Below are positions 10,667-21,675 of a DNA stretch of 64,000 bases, in pieces (positions within the stretch are counted from its first letter, which is position 1; every line of letters begins with the position of its first letter). A program made the position numbers and the translations under genes. The notes beneath the pieces are model-generated. The model worked only from the letters and a program-made list of their open reading frames with translations. It had not been told where the DNA came from and did not search any database. The stretch is from Serripes groenlandicus (Eukaryota; Mollusca; Bivalvia; Cardiida; Cardiidae), in the NCBI GenBank assembly GCA_031761405.1, contig JASEVX010000005.1, positions 8,520,616 through 8,584,615 on the forward strand, given 5' to 3'.

Positions 10667-11290
10667 AACCAGTTTTTATCTCAGTTTGTTCTTTTTCGTC
10701 ATTTGTTTCGAACCAAATAAACATTTTAAATCACCTATAAATAACTATTTGTAAGTGATTGTAAAGAACGGCTCTCTGCAAAGGAGATATCTACGCACTC
10801 GGTTTTCGGTAGTCACTGATCAACATATTTAGCTTAGAAACAGTTCCTATTTTAGATATTCATGGATTAAAATTATTAAAATGAATTCTACATAAATCAA
10901 GACATCTCTTTGAACATGAAAATAACATTTAGTAAGTTAAAATTGCTACTAAAAGGAGAATTCGACGTGATTTTTATCTCGATATTGACACATAACAGTC
11001 TGCAGCAAGTGTAGCAGGGACTCTTTTGTCTTCGTAAATAAGACAAAAAAAAACATAAATGCGAGTGAAAATAAAGAAACTGCAAATACTTAATACATCG
11101 GATTATTTATTTCATTTTAGATGTGTCATAATCAAGTGTTTTTAAACAATCACAATTGTAATATGTTCAAGACATTTATATTTGTTTTTTTCTAATAATA
11201 ACTCTCCTCCCATGTGATTTCCGAAAAGCTATTACAAATAGAAGTCATTGGCTTCTGCCCGGCGACTAATAAATTCTGTTTATTGAAAAA
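10667..11290. other. No feature recognised
   Basis: No repeat family or coding signal seen. Confidence 0.45.
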
Positions 11291-11366
11291 AGATGATTTA
11301 GTAAGTCACAGAAAACTAACATTATCTTATTTCCATAGTTTTCTGTGACATACCTGAAATCATCTT
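11291..11366. mobile_element. Inverted-repeat element R4, short deletion form
   Basis: A 76-bp palindrome, AGATGATTTAGTAAGTCACA to TGACATACCTGAAATCATCT, sharing both ends with the 152-bp copy at 11661-11812 but lacking its centre. Confidence 0.75.
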
Positions 11367-11387
11367 AAGTTACACAGTAAGTAAATG

Positions 11388-11620
11388 ATTATTGTTTGGT
11401 GATAAACGCCGCTTTCAACATTTTTTATTTTATATCACGGAGTTTCCTGGGAAAGTTACCAGTCCTACTGGTCCATTTATCCTGACATGAGCCAGTCAGT
11501 CGTAATGCTAACCCTGCAACCCTAAGCACCACGGAAGGCAGCCAATACTACTATTTTTAATGTGGTATGACCCGGCCAGGGATCAAACCTGTGACCTCCC
11601 GCACCATGGAGGCGATCAAG
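11388..11620 (-). mobile_element. tRNA-derived SINE, Meta type
   Basis: Minus copy of the type at 1574: 3' end at ATAAACGCCGCTTTCAACA with TATATCACGG, body TCCATTTATCCTGACATGAG, and box B read as GATCAAACCTG near 11581. It lies between the two R4 elements. Confidence 0.8.
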
Positions 11621-11660
11621 TTAATGTTTATCTAGCGCTAAACTAATTATACTGTTTGTT

Positions 11661-11812
11661 AGATGATTCCCGGTATGTCACAAGAGAAAAACATTCTCTT
11701 ATTTCATAATAATGAAGATCCTGATCAGTATGTACTTATGCAGTAAGATCAGGGTCTTCACTATTAGGAAATAAGAGAATGTTAGTTTTCTGCGACATAC
11801 CTGAAATCATCT
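11661..11812. mobile_element. Inverted-repeat element R4, full copy
   Basis: A 152-bp palindrome from AGATGATTCCCGGTATGTCA to CGACATACCTGAAATCATCT. AACATTCTCTTATTTCATAA pairs with AGGAAATAAGAGAATGTT, and GAAGATCCTGATC with GATCAGGGTCTTC. It is a MITE-like element with a short copy nearby. Confidence 0.85.
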
Positions 11813-12177
11813 ATATCCCATAAACAGAATAATTGTATAATGCTTTAAGACTAGATAGACACACTTATTTTGTATCTGTGCTTCAATGAACGGATTTTTT
11901 TTAATAACAGTTGACTTGTGTACATTTTATACACCCAATGTTTGTATTGGACACCAACCATTAAAGAGGTATATAATTTAGTTGTGGTTTATGTCACGTG
12001 ACCTCACGACTGTATCCGATTAAGAAATCGAGAAAATCAAAACCGCATCAAACAGACGATTAGCCTCTGTTTTACTGATATCATCGCTCTTATATTCAAA
12101 CGGTGCGAATCTAAAACATTTCGACTGGTCTCGCATACAATTTGAAAAAGAAGTTGTAACTAAAATATGTAACTATT
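11813..12177. other. No gene; one palindromic E-box
   Basis: A perfect GTCACGTGAC palindrome lies at 11993-12002. No other feature was recognised. Confidence 0.4.
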
Positions 12178-12407
12178 TTAACCCTTTCCCTCGTATAGAC
12201 GCGTTCTGACGCCTCTGCAGCAGACGTCCTTTTGAAAACATAGTGACAAAAGAAGAAATTGCACAAAACGTGCAATTTCTCCTTTTGCCACAATGTTTTC
12301 CACTTTTTGTCATAGGTTATCCGTTACATTATGGAGATTTTCTATTTTTTGACAAAATACGTTCAAAGTCGACTGCTGCAGAATTGCCGTATGAGGGAAA
12401 GGGTTAA
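12178..12407 (+). mobile_element. Family A MITE, near-intact
   Basis: A 230-bp copy bounded by TTAA on both sides (12178-12181 and 12404-12407), with ends TTAACCCTTTCCCTCGTATA and ATGAGGGAAAGGGTTAA. The centre is a strong hairpin, GAAATTGCAC/GTGCAATTTC. TTAA followed by CCC at the ends is the piggyBac signature. No ORF of its own. Confidence 0.92.
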
Positions 12408-12485
12408 TAATCAAACAAAAGCAAAATTATTCACCATTACATGTATTTTGAGTTAAGGTACTCACTCACCGTAGTGCGTTTAAAA

Positions 12486-12646
12486 GTATGTGTTCACCTA
12501 CACCAATTGAATGTGTTCACCTACACCAATTGTATGTGTTCACCTACACCAATTGTATGTGTTCACCTACACCAATTGTATGTGTTTACCTACACCAATT
12601 GTATGTGTTCACCTACACCAATTGTATGTGTTCACCTACACCAATT
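12486..12646. repeat. 23-bp minisatellite, 7 units
   Basis: Seven units of GTATGTGTTCACCTACACCA plus ATT, with one change in unit 2 (GAATG) and one in unit 5 (TTTACC). Three units span 69 nt, so ORFs rotate open through the array; they are artefacts. Confidence 0.96.
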
Positions 12647-12747
12647 GTATGTTTATTATAAATACCTGCATTGACAACGGGCTTCATATCACTAGCTGTT
12701 TAACAACTGTATGTTTTATCGTTTATAAGGCAAGCTATTGTCACAAC

Positions 12748-12957
12748 AGTTTTGTTTGTTTGGAGTTTAACGCCGCTTTCAACAGCTTTGGTCATATCAC
12801 GGCGGTCAGTGCACCTACCCATGTTTTCCTGGCTTTCTCACACCAGTACTTACACAACATTCTTTCGAAGCCACTGACTACTTTCTCACATAGATCAGAG
12901 GTGAGAGGCAATGGAAAACATCGCCCGAAAGAATGTTGCCGCAACCGGGTATCGGTC
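12748..12957 (-). mobile_element. SINE, decayed tRNA head
   Basis: Meta-type 3' end (TTTAACGCCGCTTTCAACA, TCATATCACGGCGGTCAG), then TTTCCTGGCTTTCTCACACC and CCAGTACTTACACAACATTC. The tRNA-like head is too diverged to show box A and box B. Confidence 0.8.
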
Positions 12958-12959
12958 AC

Positions 12960-13365
12960 AACAGTACTTTGTTGTCCAAATATTGAAACAAATTATTATA
13001 AAATATGGTATAATGAATCATAAATATATTAGAGATTAATAAAATGACCGAATTTCCATTCCCCGAGTTTTGGTGAACCTAATCTAATTCGTTCGGATAT
13101 TAGAATGTCTGATTTACAACCATGTTTCAAATTACTTGCTGTTTAAAGTCTACGATTTTTATTTTTTATAAACCAGATATTTGCACAAGAGTACTTTGTT
13201 TCTCAACTATTGAAACAAATATATCATATGGTATATTGAAACAAAAGTCTCGTAGAGATATATTTAGGTTAATCAAATGACCGAATTTCCGTTTTTCTTT
13301 AGTGAACCTAATCTAATTCGTTCATCTATTAGATTGTCTGATTTACAACCATGTTTCAAATTAAG
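12960..13365. repeat. Diverged tandem duplication, about 233-bp step
   Basis: Copy 1 (12960-13132) and copy 2 (13182-13365) share AGTACTTTGTT, ATTGAAACAAAT, AATGACCGAATTTCC, GAACCTAATCTAATTCGTTC and GTCTGATTTACAACCATGTT. The ORF starting at 13277 lies in copy 2 and is not conserved in copy 1. Confidence 0.85.
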
Positions 13366-13425
13366 GGGATTTACACTACTGGGTCAAAGTTTGCCCTCGT
13401 ACAGATGGCCAACATCATTTGCTCG

Positions 13426-13655
13426 TTATCCCTTTCCCACATACAAGAAATCTGCAGCAGACGACTTTTAACATATTTTGTTACACAATGGAAAATCTCT
13501 ATAATTGATTGGATAACCATTGACTAAAAGTGGAAAACATTGTGACAAAAGCAGAAATTGCTCATCATGAGCAATTTCTTCTTTTGTCACCATGTTTTCA
13601 AAAACCCGTCTGCTGCAGAGGCGTCAGAAAGCGTCTGTATGTGGGAAAGTGTTAA
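13426..13655 (-). mobile_element. Family A MITE
   Basis: TTATCCCTTTCCCACATACA to TGTATGTGGGAAAGTGTTAA. Central hairpin GAAATTGCTCATCATGAGCA plus ATTTC. CAGCAGACGACTTTTAACAT and GTCTGCTGCAGAGGCGTCAG are in place. Confidence 0.88.
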
Positions 13656-14364
13656 AGCGGTATTGTCACGGCGCTGTTGAGAAATGATATTTGGAGTATC
13701 AGTACTATCTGGCTGTAATCAAATTTACCTAACAAAGTGGTAGGATTTACCCTAAGTGATGTTGACTTAAATCCACCTAACGGCTTCTGTGCTAGGTTAA
13801 TCGAAATATTTCCCTGAAATGGTAATATTTAGTATGCAATATGTTTCAAAAGAAATACACTTAAGCAATCTAACAACTGTGCATGTTTACATTTAATCGT
13901 ATTTTGGTCAGTATTGTTCTAATAGTGCTGAAAATTCCAAGTAAATTGAAGAGATATATGTCATCATATTATATTCGTTTCAAATAAAATACTCAAGATC
14001 CGAACACTAAACAAAGATAAAGGTATAGGGTTTGAAAACACCAAAACCTCAGCTTGTCGAAACGGATAATATCGTGGATTGGAGAATAGTCTATCAGCGC
14101 CTGTGTTCACCCTGAATGTTAATAACTGCCTGGCGCCTCGTCATTGTGCGGGTGCCTCAGCACCAGTGCATATATTGGTTGTGAATAAACTGTCACTGGT
14201 GCAATGGGCTTGGGCATGCGCCGTGTTAATCGTCTTGGTCGCGCATGTGCCGTATTTTACCGTCAGCTCTCGGATATTTCCGTAGCAGTTCGTCACTAGA
14301 CTGGTTCTCGTTCGCGTTTGTATGCGAGTATTTCTTTTATAATTCAAATGTAAATTAAAACCAT
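13656..14364. other. No feature recognised
   Basis: Overlapping ORFs on both strands near 14079-14347 lie in a slightly G+C-richer patch but show no recognisable protein. Confidence 0.4.
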
Positions 14365-14533
14365 AGTTTAACGTGTACCGACGTTAAGCCATCGCCGGTC
14401 ACCCATACAGGCACTAACCGCGATGAACGTTGCTTAAATTTACGAAAAGGTCAACCACTCTACCAACGTCGCTATAAAAGCCGGCTTCCAAAGCAAGGCT
14501 GTAGAAGTGATATTTATACCCGTTCCCGTTACA
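14365..14533 (+). repeat. Dispersed repeat R1, copy 2, with TATA-like box
   Basis: Second copy of the 2638-2817 sequence: TAACGTGTACCGACGTTAAG, GGTCACCCATACAGGCACTA, GTTGCTTAAAT, the TATA-like TATAAAAG (14473-14480) and AGCAAGGCTGTAGAAG. Both copies are on the plus strand, about 11.7 kb apart. Confidence 0.7.
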
Positions 14534-15436
14534 TTTCTCCCTATTTTCTCTTGACTTCGACCCGAAGTCACACAACTGAACACAAGCAGTATACCAGAGC
14601 GGAGTCTATGTAACATCACTGGGAACCACCGGGGTTTTAATAACAGGAAACTGGGAATATTTTCATCAATGCGAAGTTATTGTGCTAAAATTTGCGATTT
14701 TAAGAATATATTAAGAGGAAAACTGTACGCGCATGCGCAGACAAATGTTTACAATAAATTTGGGAGATCGAGGTCAACATGTTAGGAAAAAGGTATTTTT
14801 GTTTTCGTTTTACGTATTTAACTAAAAAATTATCATATGGTTATATCATATATTAAAAGGCGGGTTTCGTGTTTTTAGAATCAAACAGTATTTCTTTAGC
14901 AATAAAATGCTGATTCCCGCGCTAACATCGAATTGCTGCATCTTGCAGCAACTCTTGTTGAATATATTGTTGAGGTATGTTACGTTTCCAGTTGCGTTGT
15001 ATTTCTGCATCAGGTTTTGTATCATGTTACTATGTACTACCTTTCGTAGCGCATATTGCAAATGATATGGACAAAAACTAAATCTACTTTCAATGATTAT
15101 TTATATCATAACTGGTGGTAGACTGAATTAATTAAGCATTTTCTCTTAATATGATTAAAACTAAAGGAATTTTTGAACTATTCTCAGATTGGCAGACATC
15201 GGCGTTGACAAGTCCAACGGCTATTCTGCGTTGCTCAATTGACAATCGCCGAATTTTATATTTTGAATGTGGGTATTGTTAGACCCGCCAGTTTTTCATA
15301 CAATTGCTGTTTTTGTCGATTCTAGGTTTTATGCGCCGTTCTTCATACATCAGTTAATCAGACAACATTATCATGATTTAACCTACCCCAATGACCAATA
15401 TTTAAAATTTCGTGTACATTTATATAGGGATAATAC
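14534..15436. other. No gene; one NRF1-like site
   Basis: GCGCATGCGCAG at 14729-14740 matches the NRF1-type palindrome. Nothing else was recognised. Confidence 0.35.
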
Positions 15437-15792
15437 ACATTTTCGAGGGCGTGAACATCTGCGGACGCCCGCAAAATGTGTTTACGCCCGAGTGCGATGT
15501 GACGTCATAAAGTAAACAAGTTATGTTTTATATATCCACGAACCGGTCCTACATCAAGGTTGCCGTCGCTGACTCGAATGGTTTTGGATTATGTTATGCT
15601 CTTTAACTGTGAGTCTATTGCATGTTACCGATTATCGAGTTATAGAAGCTGATGTTATTGTTAACCCAACAATTGCTCCTATTCTAGGGGAGATGGCACG
15701 TACGCGCGAGAATCGCTTTGTTTATACACGTTTTCTCGCCGTTTACGCCCGGTTTTTGCAATGTTTCTGTATCCCTTAAGCGGGCGTAAAAC
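15437..15792. repeat. G+C-richer patch with inverted ACGCCCG blocks
   Basis: GTTTACGCCCG (15741-15751) and CGGGCGTAAAAC (15781-15792) form inverted ends of a 52-bp unit. Related GGGCGTGAAC and TTTACGCCCGAG lie at 15445-15490, beside a CRE-like TGACGTCA at 15500-15507. This is possibly a small decayed inverted-repeat element. Confidence 0.45.
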
Positions 15793-17434
15793 ATAGATTT
15801 TATGCAATAATTTATGAATAAAAAATATATACTCAATCATAATGTGCACAGTTATAAGTCTTGTTAAGTGTATAACAAACATGTAATTCTTAATTAGAAA
15901 TGCAGAAATGAAAACATGGTCGTGTCCTGGTACTTATGCATTTAAGCCTCGTCTGGCGATATAAGATAGCTAGATCTGGTACCAGAAATTAATTAGTAAA
16001 AAGAAAACCTTTGAAAGTTGAATTGAACACTATTTTACTAAAATTTAATTTAGTCACGTAATTTGCGTCACCAGCTTTAAGTTGTAATGGACGTTATAAA
16101 AAATGAGTATTAGTATGGTTCAGCGACCAGTATTTGTATCTATCTACAAGCAGATCATTATATATATATGATAGATATAGCCTGCATATAACCAGAATGT
16201 TTAGTACTCCGATATTTTTGGAATATCCCATATACTTGCGATACTTCAAGTGACACAGGAACTACTCTTGACCGTTATCTATCTATCTACCTTAATCATC
16301 CGACATAGGAAGGTCCTGATGTAGGGGGAATATATTGTAAGATGTAGTTTTAAGATTATGGCATGAAAACAATATCTAATCGAATACACTCAAACAGAAT
16401 TGACACCATGCTTGAGAAGATATGCGGCGTCAACATTCAGGTTATTTCCTATTAAGAAGCATGAGCTTGTAAATCTTGCTTGATATAGACCAACAGGCTA
16501 TGTGTGTTGTTTTAACTGCATATCATTATGTATTAATAATAACATACAAATAAACAATTAATGGTGTTTACAAAACACATGCTTATTTCACCGCAATCAA
16601 TTCGTATCATAAATTGTCTTTTATGTAGTTTCGTGAATGTATTGTGTTGTAAAGTCGCTATTTGAAAGATATAGTCTTTAATAAGCACGCTTCTACTAAA
16701 TATATGTTCGTGTTAAGGTACTTCGTCACCCTAGAATTTGGACAAAATCAAGCTAGAAATACGGTATCAAACTCCGAACTCTTTAAGTTCAAGTACGTCA
16801 TTATATTAGGGCCGAGGTCATTTAGGAATGGGCCGTAATATTTGTGTTTTCAATGTCATTAATGGGTTCAAATGAATGTAAATAATAATAAACAAATAGT
16901 TTAGATTGAAAGATAATAAAATAAAATGTTCTCGACAGGGACTTTGACTGACTCGGCTTGGGGAAAGGATAATACTATTCCTTTTGTAACAAAGTCGGTT
17001 GTTCAACACGATGTCCGCGTACACAATTTAATATAACTTCCCTCCAGACAAATCAGAAATTGTCATCGATCAGAGCATAATTCGTGCTATTACTTGTCAA
17101 TTATAAAAGAATAGCAATATGAAAATCACTAGCTGTCACTTATCCACTAGACAAATGATTATATTTTTCTGGAGACGTTTTGCTGCTCTCCTGCAAATAT
17201 ATGTATGACTTTTACCAAGGAATTGTAATCGATACATGATGTATATCAACAGTTTTAGTCCAGTTCTAGTTGTGCGTGCAGTCGGTACATTTAGCATTTC
17301 ACTGAAACATTCTATAAGTCGTAGATTCAAACCGTCAATCATTAATATCCCCCGCCCCCTCAACAAAAAGAAAACAAAAACAGTGATCAGTAGTTCAGGC
17401 TAAAACAAATCCATAAAACACACACACATACAAT
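15793..17434. other. No feature recognised
   Basis: About 1.6 kb of A+T-rich sequence with short TA and AC runs (for example near 16160 and 17417). I see no repeat family or sustained frame. Confidence 0.45.
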
Positions 17435-18122
17435 AAACAAGAGGGCCATGATGGTCCTAGATCGCTCACCTGAATTATGCAATGTGATTTCTAATGAAAA
17501 ACACATCAAGACTTAACAAGACTTTCCTTCATTTGGCCTAGTGACCTATGTTTTACCTAATATCACCCACATTCGAACAGATATTATCCAGACAAACATT
17601 CTGACAAAGTTTCAACTTGCTCAAAGTGAAATGCGGCCTCCGGAGTTTTAACTCTATTTTGGCTTAGATATCATTAAGACAAAATTTCAAATTGCTGAAG
17701 CAAGAATTGCGGCCTCTAGAGTGTTAACGAGATTTTCCTTCAATTTGACATAGTGACCTACTTTTTGACCGGACATGACCCATATTCGACCTTGGTCTAC
17801 ATATCATAAAGGCAAACATTCTGATAAAGTTTCAACATGCTCAAGGTTAAAATACGGCCTCCAGAGTGTTAACAAGATTTTCCTTCAATTTGACATAGCG
17901 ACCTAGTTTTTGACCTCATACGGCCCAGTCTCGAACTTGTCCAAGATTTGATAGAGATGAATGTTCTGATAAATTTAAAAAGGATTTAAAATGTAGCCTG
18001 TAGAATGTTAACAAGGCAGATGTTGACGACGCACGACGCACGACGGACGACGGACGGCCGCCGGACAAAATGTTATCACAATAGCTCTTCTTGAGCATTT
18101 CGTTCACAGGTGAGCTAAAAAA
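17435..18122 (-). mobile_element. Family F array element
   Basis: Read on the minus strand it starts TTTTTAGCTCACCTGTGAAC, has a GAC/GACG-type microsatellite (18025-18065 on plus), then three to four units of about 145 bp marked by AGGTCACTATGTCAAATTGA and CTCCGGAGGCCGCATTT-like blocks. It ends CAGGTGAGCGATCTAGGACC, with ATCATGGCCC and TCTTGTTT after it. The same ends occur at 62321-63090 and, partly, at 60386-61780. Confidence 0.8.
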
Positions 18123-19343
18123 CAAGTGAGACTTGTGACCATGTATCGCTTTCTGATGCCACATAACTGCAAAGTTATTTTAAAATAAGAGTTATTGCTG
18201 GGTGTAACCTAAGGAACATGTATCTTTAATTGACCTCAGATAAGACAAGCAGTTTCATAGAAGAATAACTTCTAATGTTTTGACACCTAGCGACCTTGCT
18301 GTTTAGCCTGTGTATGGTCATATAAGGACCGTTTCAACGAAACCATCTTGCAATCAGACAAGCAGGTTCAGAGGAGAACAATTTAAAAAAAAAATCGTAA
18401 ATTTACCCTTTTCCTATATCTTTGAAAACAGAGTTCCACACATATTTATTAATTATGAGAACAATTTATAAACATAATTACAAAAGGATAACTCATGTAA
18501 AGTTAAGTTAAATTGGGGGGCGTTTTCTAAAGACATGATCGACAACGTCGGACACAGAGCACAGGGTGACCGCAATGACTACCTTGGAGCACATAGTAAT
18601 AATTAAAAACAAAACCCGATGATTATATATAAATTCCGTAAGAAATAATTTTCTAAACTAAAATAAGCTCAACATAAACCAATTACTGTCTAGATATACA
18701 TTTTTCTTAACAGTTAAGATATAATTGATTACCCCACCGATGTTTCCTAAATTAGCTTGAAAGACACTGCTGCCTCTAGACATATACGCCTCACCGACTT
18801 TCTCCAGACGGATGCTATCTGAGAACAATAAGACCTAAAAAAAACTTTACTAAAATTCCAGAAGTTTATTTATAACGACTGCTTCTAACGACTGATAAGC
18901 CCCGTGTACTTGGATTATCGTATCATGTGGTTAACCACAAAACAACTGTTGTATATCTCGTCGGGAGTATGCGAAGTGAGGCAGGTGTCTGCAGCAGTAT
19001 CCTTCATGAGCGTAATACAGTTTCCTTCTTCGATAAGACATTTCATTAATAAACAGGTGATAAATAAATTATAATAATGTAACTGAAATAAGTAACAGAG
19101 TGTGAGTTTGTAAGGTAGGATGAATATAGTTTAGTTTAATCATTCTTGACAGTTAGTTGGTTTTTCCATGTAACACATGTTGTTCTTTAGCTATGTGGCT
19201 TGAGACAAGTGTCCGCGAGATAAATAGTTTTCGACACAGACGACATAAGTCACTAAAGCAGACGGTTATTGAAAATATTCAACCGGGGAGATGCATTTCT
19301 TATTTTTTCCGCCCACGCTTCTACCCTTAATTTGACAATATTC
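18123..19343. other. No feature recognised
   Basis: No known repeat family or coding signal seen in about 1.2 kb. Confidence 0.4.
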
Positions 19344-19572
19344 TTAACCCTTTCCCTCATACAACAATTCTGCAGCAGACGACTTTGAACGTATTTTGTC
19401 AAAACATAGAAAATCTCCATAATTGAATGGATAACCTATGACTAAAAGTGGAAAACATTGTGTCAAAAGGAGAAATTGCACGTTTTGTGCAATTTCTTCT
19501 TGGTCACTGTGTTTTCAAAAAGCCGTCTGCTGCAGAGGCGTCAGAAAGCGTCTATATGAGGGAAAGGGTTAA
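19344..19572 (-). mobile_element. Family A MITE, near-intact
   Basis: TTAA-bounded 229-bp copy, TTAACCCTTTCCCTCATACA to TATGAGGGAAAGGGTTAA, hairpin GAAATTGCAC/GTGCAATTTC. One of the least diverged copies. Confidence 0.92.
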
Positions 19573-19724
19573 AACAGTTTCTGATAAAGCGTTTAACATT
19601 CGGACAATTATGTTTAGATAAACTTAACGACGTCATTACGATAGATGAGTGCACGTTATCTAAATACCACAAATATGTAGTCATCATGAAAACCTCTCGA
19701 CCCTCCGGGCTTACCACACAACAT

Positions 19725-19893
19725 TTATTTATTTATTGGGGTTTTACGCCACTTTCAACATTATTTCAGTTATATCACGGCGACAGTTCACTTATGCATG
19801 ATCACTGGGTAAACAAACCAGTACTAGGCTAGAAAATGTGTCTTGCCCAAGGGCACTCCACCATGACCGTAGTGCCGCGACTGGGGATCGAAC
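19725..19893 (-). mobile_element. SINE, Meta type
   Basis: TTGGGGTTTTACGCCACTTT and TTATATCACGGCGACAG mark the 3' domain; GCCCAAGGGCACTCCACCAT the body; GGGGATCGAACCCGGGG the box B region. The head stops abruptly at 19893 where family B sequence begins. Confidence 0.82.
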
Positions 19894-19901
19894 CCGGGGC
19901 A

Positions 19902-20046
19902 CCCGATTTTCTGTTTCAGGAATCATTACTCTATACCTCTATCCCCCTGAGACGGAATGTGTCGGCCCGGATCAGTCTGCACGGACTGCGCAGGCTGATC
20001 TGGATCGATACATTAGGCAGAGGCCATAATGTTGGTATTTTCTGGT
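19902..20046 (+). mobile_element. Family B MITE, right half only
   Basis: Begins at the internal GATTTTCTGTTTCAGGAATC and continues to CATAATGTTGGTATTTTCTG. It is directly joined to the truncated head of the SINE at 19725-19893, so the junction is chimeric. Confidence 0.82.
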
Positions 20047-20490
20047 TTTTTTTTTTCTGAAAGGGAAAGTTAATAATTTGATGGATGTTTCAAAAAATTG
20101 AAATGAAGATAAAATATATTTAAATCGAATATACATGTATGTGTACAATCGGTGGTAAAATCGTCTTTCCGAGGAAATGTTTATATAATTTGACGCTTCG
20201 AGATGTTCTATATTGGAGAAAAGATAGTTACGTGGATATTTAAATAGGCCATATCGCACTTGATTCGTCTTCATTATCAAAAACTGTTTTAATATTATCG
20301 ATTAATATCGACACCAAGCTTTGTAAAGTTTACACAAATGCATGATTGGAATATACGGTCAGTCACTAACAATGAAAACTTAATAAAATATCTGATGAAC
20401 ACCATGTATTCAGTATTTACAGGGGCGTAGCTCCCTTTATGCACTGTAGACACGTGCCTACACATTTTTTCTCAAAATGCCCCCAAAATG

Positions 20491-20530
20491 CAGCTGCGGC
20501 GATAGACAGCTGCGGCGATAGACAGCTGCG
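20491..20530. repeat. 16-bp tandem repeat, 2.5 copies
   Basis: CAGCTGCGGCGATAGA at 20491 and 20507, with a third partial copy at 20523 that runs into the family B sequence. Confidence 0.9.
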
Positions 20531-20752
20531 TAATGTATCGACCAGATCAGCCTGCGCTGTCCGCGCAGACTTATCCGGCCGACACATTCCGTCTTAGGGG
20601 GATAGATGTATAGAGTAGTTATTCCTGAAACAGAAAATCCACAGGAGGCGAAAAGTGTCTATCCGGGTAGGCCTGTGTGGCATGCTTAGGCTGATCCGGG
20701 TAGATACTTTACGCAGAGTCCACAATGTTGATTTCCTCACGAGACAGCCTAC
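20525..20752 (-). mobile_element. Family B MITE, truncated, nested
   Basis: Minus copy lacking its first end: CTGCGTAATGTATCGACC to CACAATGTTGATTTCCTCAC and GAGACAGCC. It sits inside the GGGCGTAGCT-ended element, its missing end replaced by the 16-bp tandem repeat. Confidence 0.85.
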
Positions 20753-20787
20753 ACATTGATTATTGCAAAGCTACGCCCGTGATTTAC

Positions 20788-21422
20788 ATTACATCTATGT
20801 TCAACTTTCTTTTCATTTGTCTATATTTTTGAAATATTCACCACTCAAAATCATTTCAGGCACACTTCTTCTCTTTCAAATGTTATGTACGTGGAAGTAA
20901 AGAACACACCTATTTTGTATTTCAATGGTATTTCTGCAAACATTCTAAGAGTCTTTCAGTTACGGATCAAACTTAATATTCTTACAATTTATAACATGAT
21001 CACATGCATTGCCAACAGTTCTTATACATTTCATGTGAGCCAGTGTCAACTAAAGATAATATCTTAAAGGTTCACGCGAAAAGGTGCACATTTCAAATAA
21101 AAACGTTAATAAGTTCTATAATTTAGATTTTCTAAAAATGGGAGCGCCTCGATGTAATTCATTGATGAATGTATGTAATGTAGGAGTCCGTCCCCGATAA
21201 TGTACAAGGATGTGAGGTAAACGTAGATCAACCAAACACCAATGAGCTTAGCTGTGAACTGGACAAATGACGGAGTATGTAAGAAAGAAAGATTTCATAC
21301 TGATAAAGCCAAGTTAATATCAATACATAGCCTATGTTTGGACATTTCTAGATAAACACCCTCGATAGAAAATAGTAGATTATTGAAGACGTAAAACTCA
21401 CTTATTCAGTAATACTTCATTT
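20788..21422. other. No feature recognised
   Basis: No repeat family seen. The 60-codon frame at 20885-21067 has no recognisable motif. Confidence 0.4.
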
Positions 21423-21675
21423 GAGCCGTTCCGTGAGAAAACCAACATTATAGTCTCTGCGTAATGTATCGACCCAGATCAGCCCGCGCAGGCTAATCTG
21501 GTCCGACACATTCGTCTAAGGGGGAAAGAGGTATAGAGTAATGATTCCTGAAACAGAAAATCCACAAGAGGCGATATATGTCTATCCGGGTTAGCTTGTG
21601 CGGCATGCTTTTTCTGATCCGGATCGATACTTTATGCAATGTCAAAAATATTGGTTGTTCTCGTAATTGGGCTCA
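21423..21675 (-). mobile_element. Family B MITE
   Basis: GAGCCGTTCCGTGAGAAAAC to the decayed TCTCGTAATTGGGCTCA end, with CAGAAAATCCACAAGAGGCG and GATCCGGATCGATACTTTAT inside. Confidence 0.88.

Larger units (their letters stand above)
20421..20781. mobile_element. GGGCGTAGCT-ended element with 6-bp target duplication
   Basis: Ends AGGGGCGTAGCT (20421) and AGCTACGCCCGTG (to 20781) are inverted. The perfect 6-bp direct repeat ATTTAC flanks them (20415-20420 and 20782-20787). A truncated family B copy fills most of the interior. Terminal inverted repeats plus a 6-bp duplication would fit a hAT-like or related DNA transposon. Confidence 0.7.

Noticed and set aside
7797..12646. CRISPR-like direct repeats
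   Set aside because: The 34-bp and 23-bp arrays have no unique spacers; units abut. The genome is also clearly animal.
12441..13023. 77- and 170-codon ORFs
   Set aside because: They arise from the 23-bp array and run on into a SINE and duplicated non-coding sequence.
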